Notes under the pieces: generated by a model
Seen by the model: the letters and a program-made list of their open reading frames with translations, nothing else
Told to the model about the DNA's origin: nothing
Database searches by the model: none
Position numbers and translations under genes: made by a program
Assembly: GCF_963675165.1 (NCBI RefSeq)
Contig: NC_087379.1
Span: forward strand, 7,346,339-7,410,338
Length of the DNA stretch: 64,000 nt
Direction: 5' to 3'
From: Halichondria panicea
Taxonomy: Eukaryota; Porifera; Demospongiae; Suberitida; Halichondriidae
Part shown: piece by piece, positions 63,592 through 64,000 of the stretch
Layout: every line of letters starts with the position of its first letter
Numbering within the stretch: the first letter of the stretch is position 1

Positions 63592-63984
63592 ATGGCATGG
63601 ACTAGTATAGCTGCTGTGACCGTCTCCACAGATGCTCTCCCTCTCAAGATCAGTCCCAGAGATGGCAATACATCCCTGCAGTTCCTCAAGGAGTGGATGG
63701 CAGCCAACAAAGACTGGCTGGACCAGAAGCTCCTGGAACATGGTAGACCATATACATCCAGCTGGGAAACTTGTAAATGCTGTATACTTGTTGCTCTGCT
63801 GGCTCATAAAATCACTTCTAGCTGTATGTTTAATGATTGTATCTGTTATATAGGAGCCATCTTATTGCAAGGGTTTGATGTGAACGAAGCCATCGACTTC
63901 CAAGAAGCTGTACTGCAGTTCAGCCCTGACCTGTGTGACACGTACAGAGGCACCTCTCCAAGGAACCAAATCCTTGGAACCCAG
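63592..63984 (+). CDS. TauD-B5: dioxygenase gene, exons 1-2, runs off the window
   Basis: Exons 63592-63742 and 63854-63984 are open, with GT-AG sites and phases as in B1 and B2. The HxE motif would lie in exon 3, outside the window. Integrity cannot be judged. Confidence 0.8.
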
Positions 63985-64000
63985 GTATACTGACATGCAT

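Overview
This is a piece of an animal nuclear genome, most likely a sponge or another early-branching, marine-type invertebrate. The grounds are short spliced introns, abundant (CA)n/(GT)n tracts, many MITEs, and a local swarm of intronless TRAF-like genes (RING, TRAF zinc fingers, coiled coil, MATH). The species cannot be named from the sequence alone. Three gene families fill the window. (1) Fifteen single-exon TRAF-like genes (here TRAF-1 to TRAF-15) plus one 5' stub: TRAF-1 to -7 lie on the + strand (279-18440) and TRAF-8 to -15 on the - strand (28572-62705). Ten are open from start to stop; five (TRAF-2, -6, -10, -12, -13) carry frameshifts or deletions. (2) One large 15-coding-exon gene on the - strand (15548-24465), which I assembled exon by exon with matching splice phases. 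It predicts a 1,374-residue protein with an N-terminal Cys/His knuckle, a Pro-rich and acidic region, a poly-Pro run, four WH2 actin-binding repeats, a helical region, an ankyrin repeat and a BTB domain. I call it the WAB gene (WH2-Ankyrin-BTB). (3) TauD/clavaminate-synthase-like Fe(II)/2-oxoglutarate dioxygenase genes of six exons, all on the + strand: TauD-A (24826-27077), B1 and B2 intact, B3 cut off after exon 3, B4 with a one-base deletion, and B5 running off the right edge.

Layout. 1-15.5 kb: left TRAF array (+) separated by broken pieces of WAB exons 8-13 (-). 15.5-24.5 kb: the intact WAB gene, with TRAF-7 nested antisense in its intron 11. 24.5-24.8 kb: a short head-to-head promoter region shared by WAB (-) and TauD-A (+). 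24.8-28.4 kb: TauD-A, then WAB exons 10-11 in inverted (+) orientation, and two small DNA transposons. 28.5-64 kb: right array of co-amplified units, each made of a TRAF gene (-), WAB exon fragments (+), an orphan copy of the TauD-A last exon, and a TauD-B gene (+). The two arrays are in opposite orientation about a centre near 24.5-28 kb.

Interpretation. In every unit the TRAF gene is antisense to the neighbouring WAB exon debris, exactly as TRAF-7 is inside the intact WAB gene. The simplest history is that a TRAF gene nested in the WAB gene was amplified together with its host exons, and later with the adjacent TauD gene. Most TRAF genes keep a proximal promoter module: a CArG box (SRF-type) and a GTCACATG E-box about 100-150 bp upstream of the ATG. 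Nothing in the sequence shows that the TRAF and TauD products work together in the cell. TRAF-like proteins are usually ubiquitin-ligase or adaptor proteins of innate signalling, while the dioxygenase substrate is unknown. No tRNA, rRNA or CRISPR was found.
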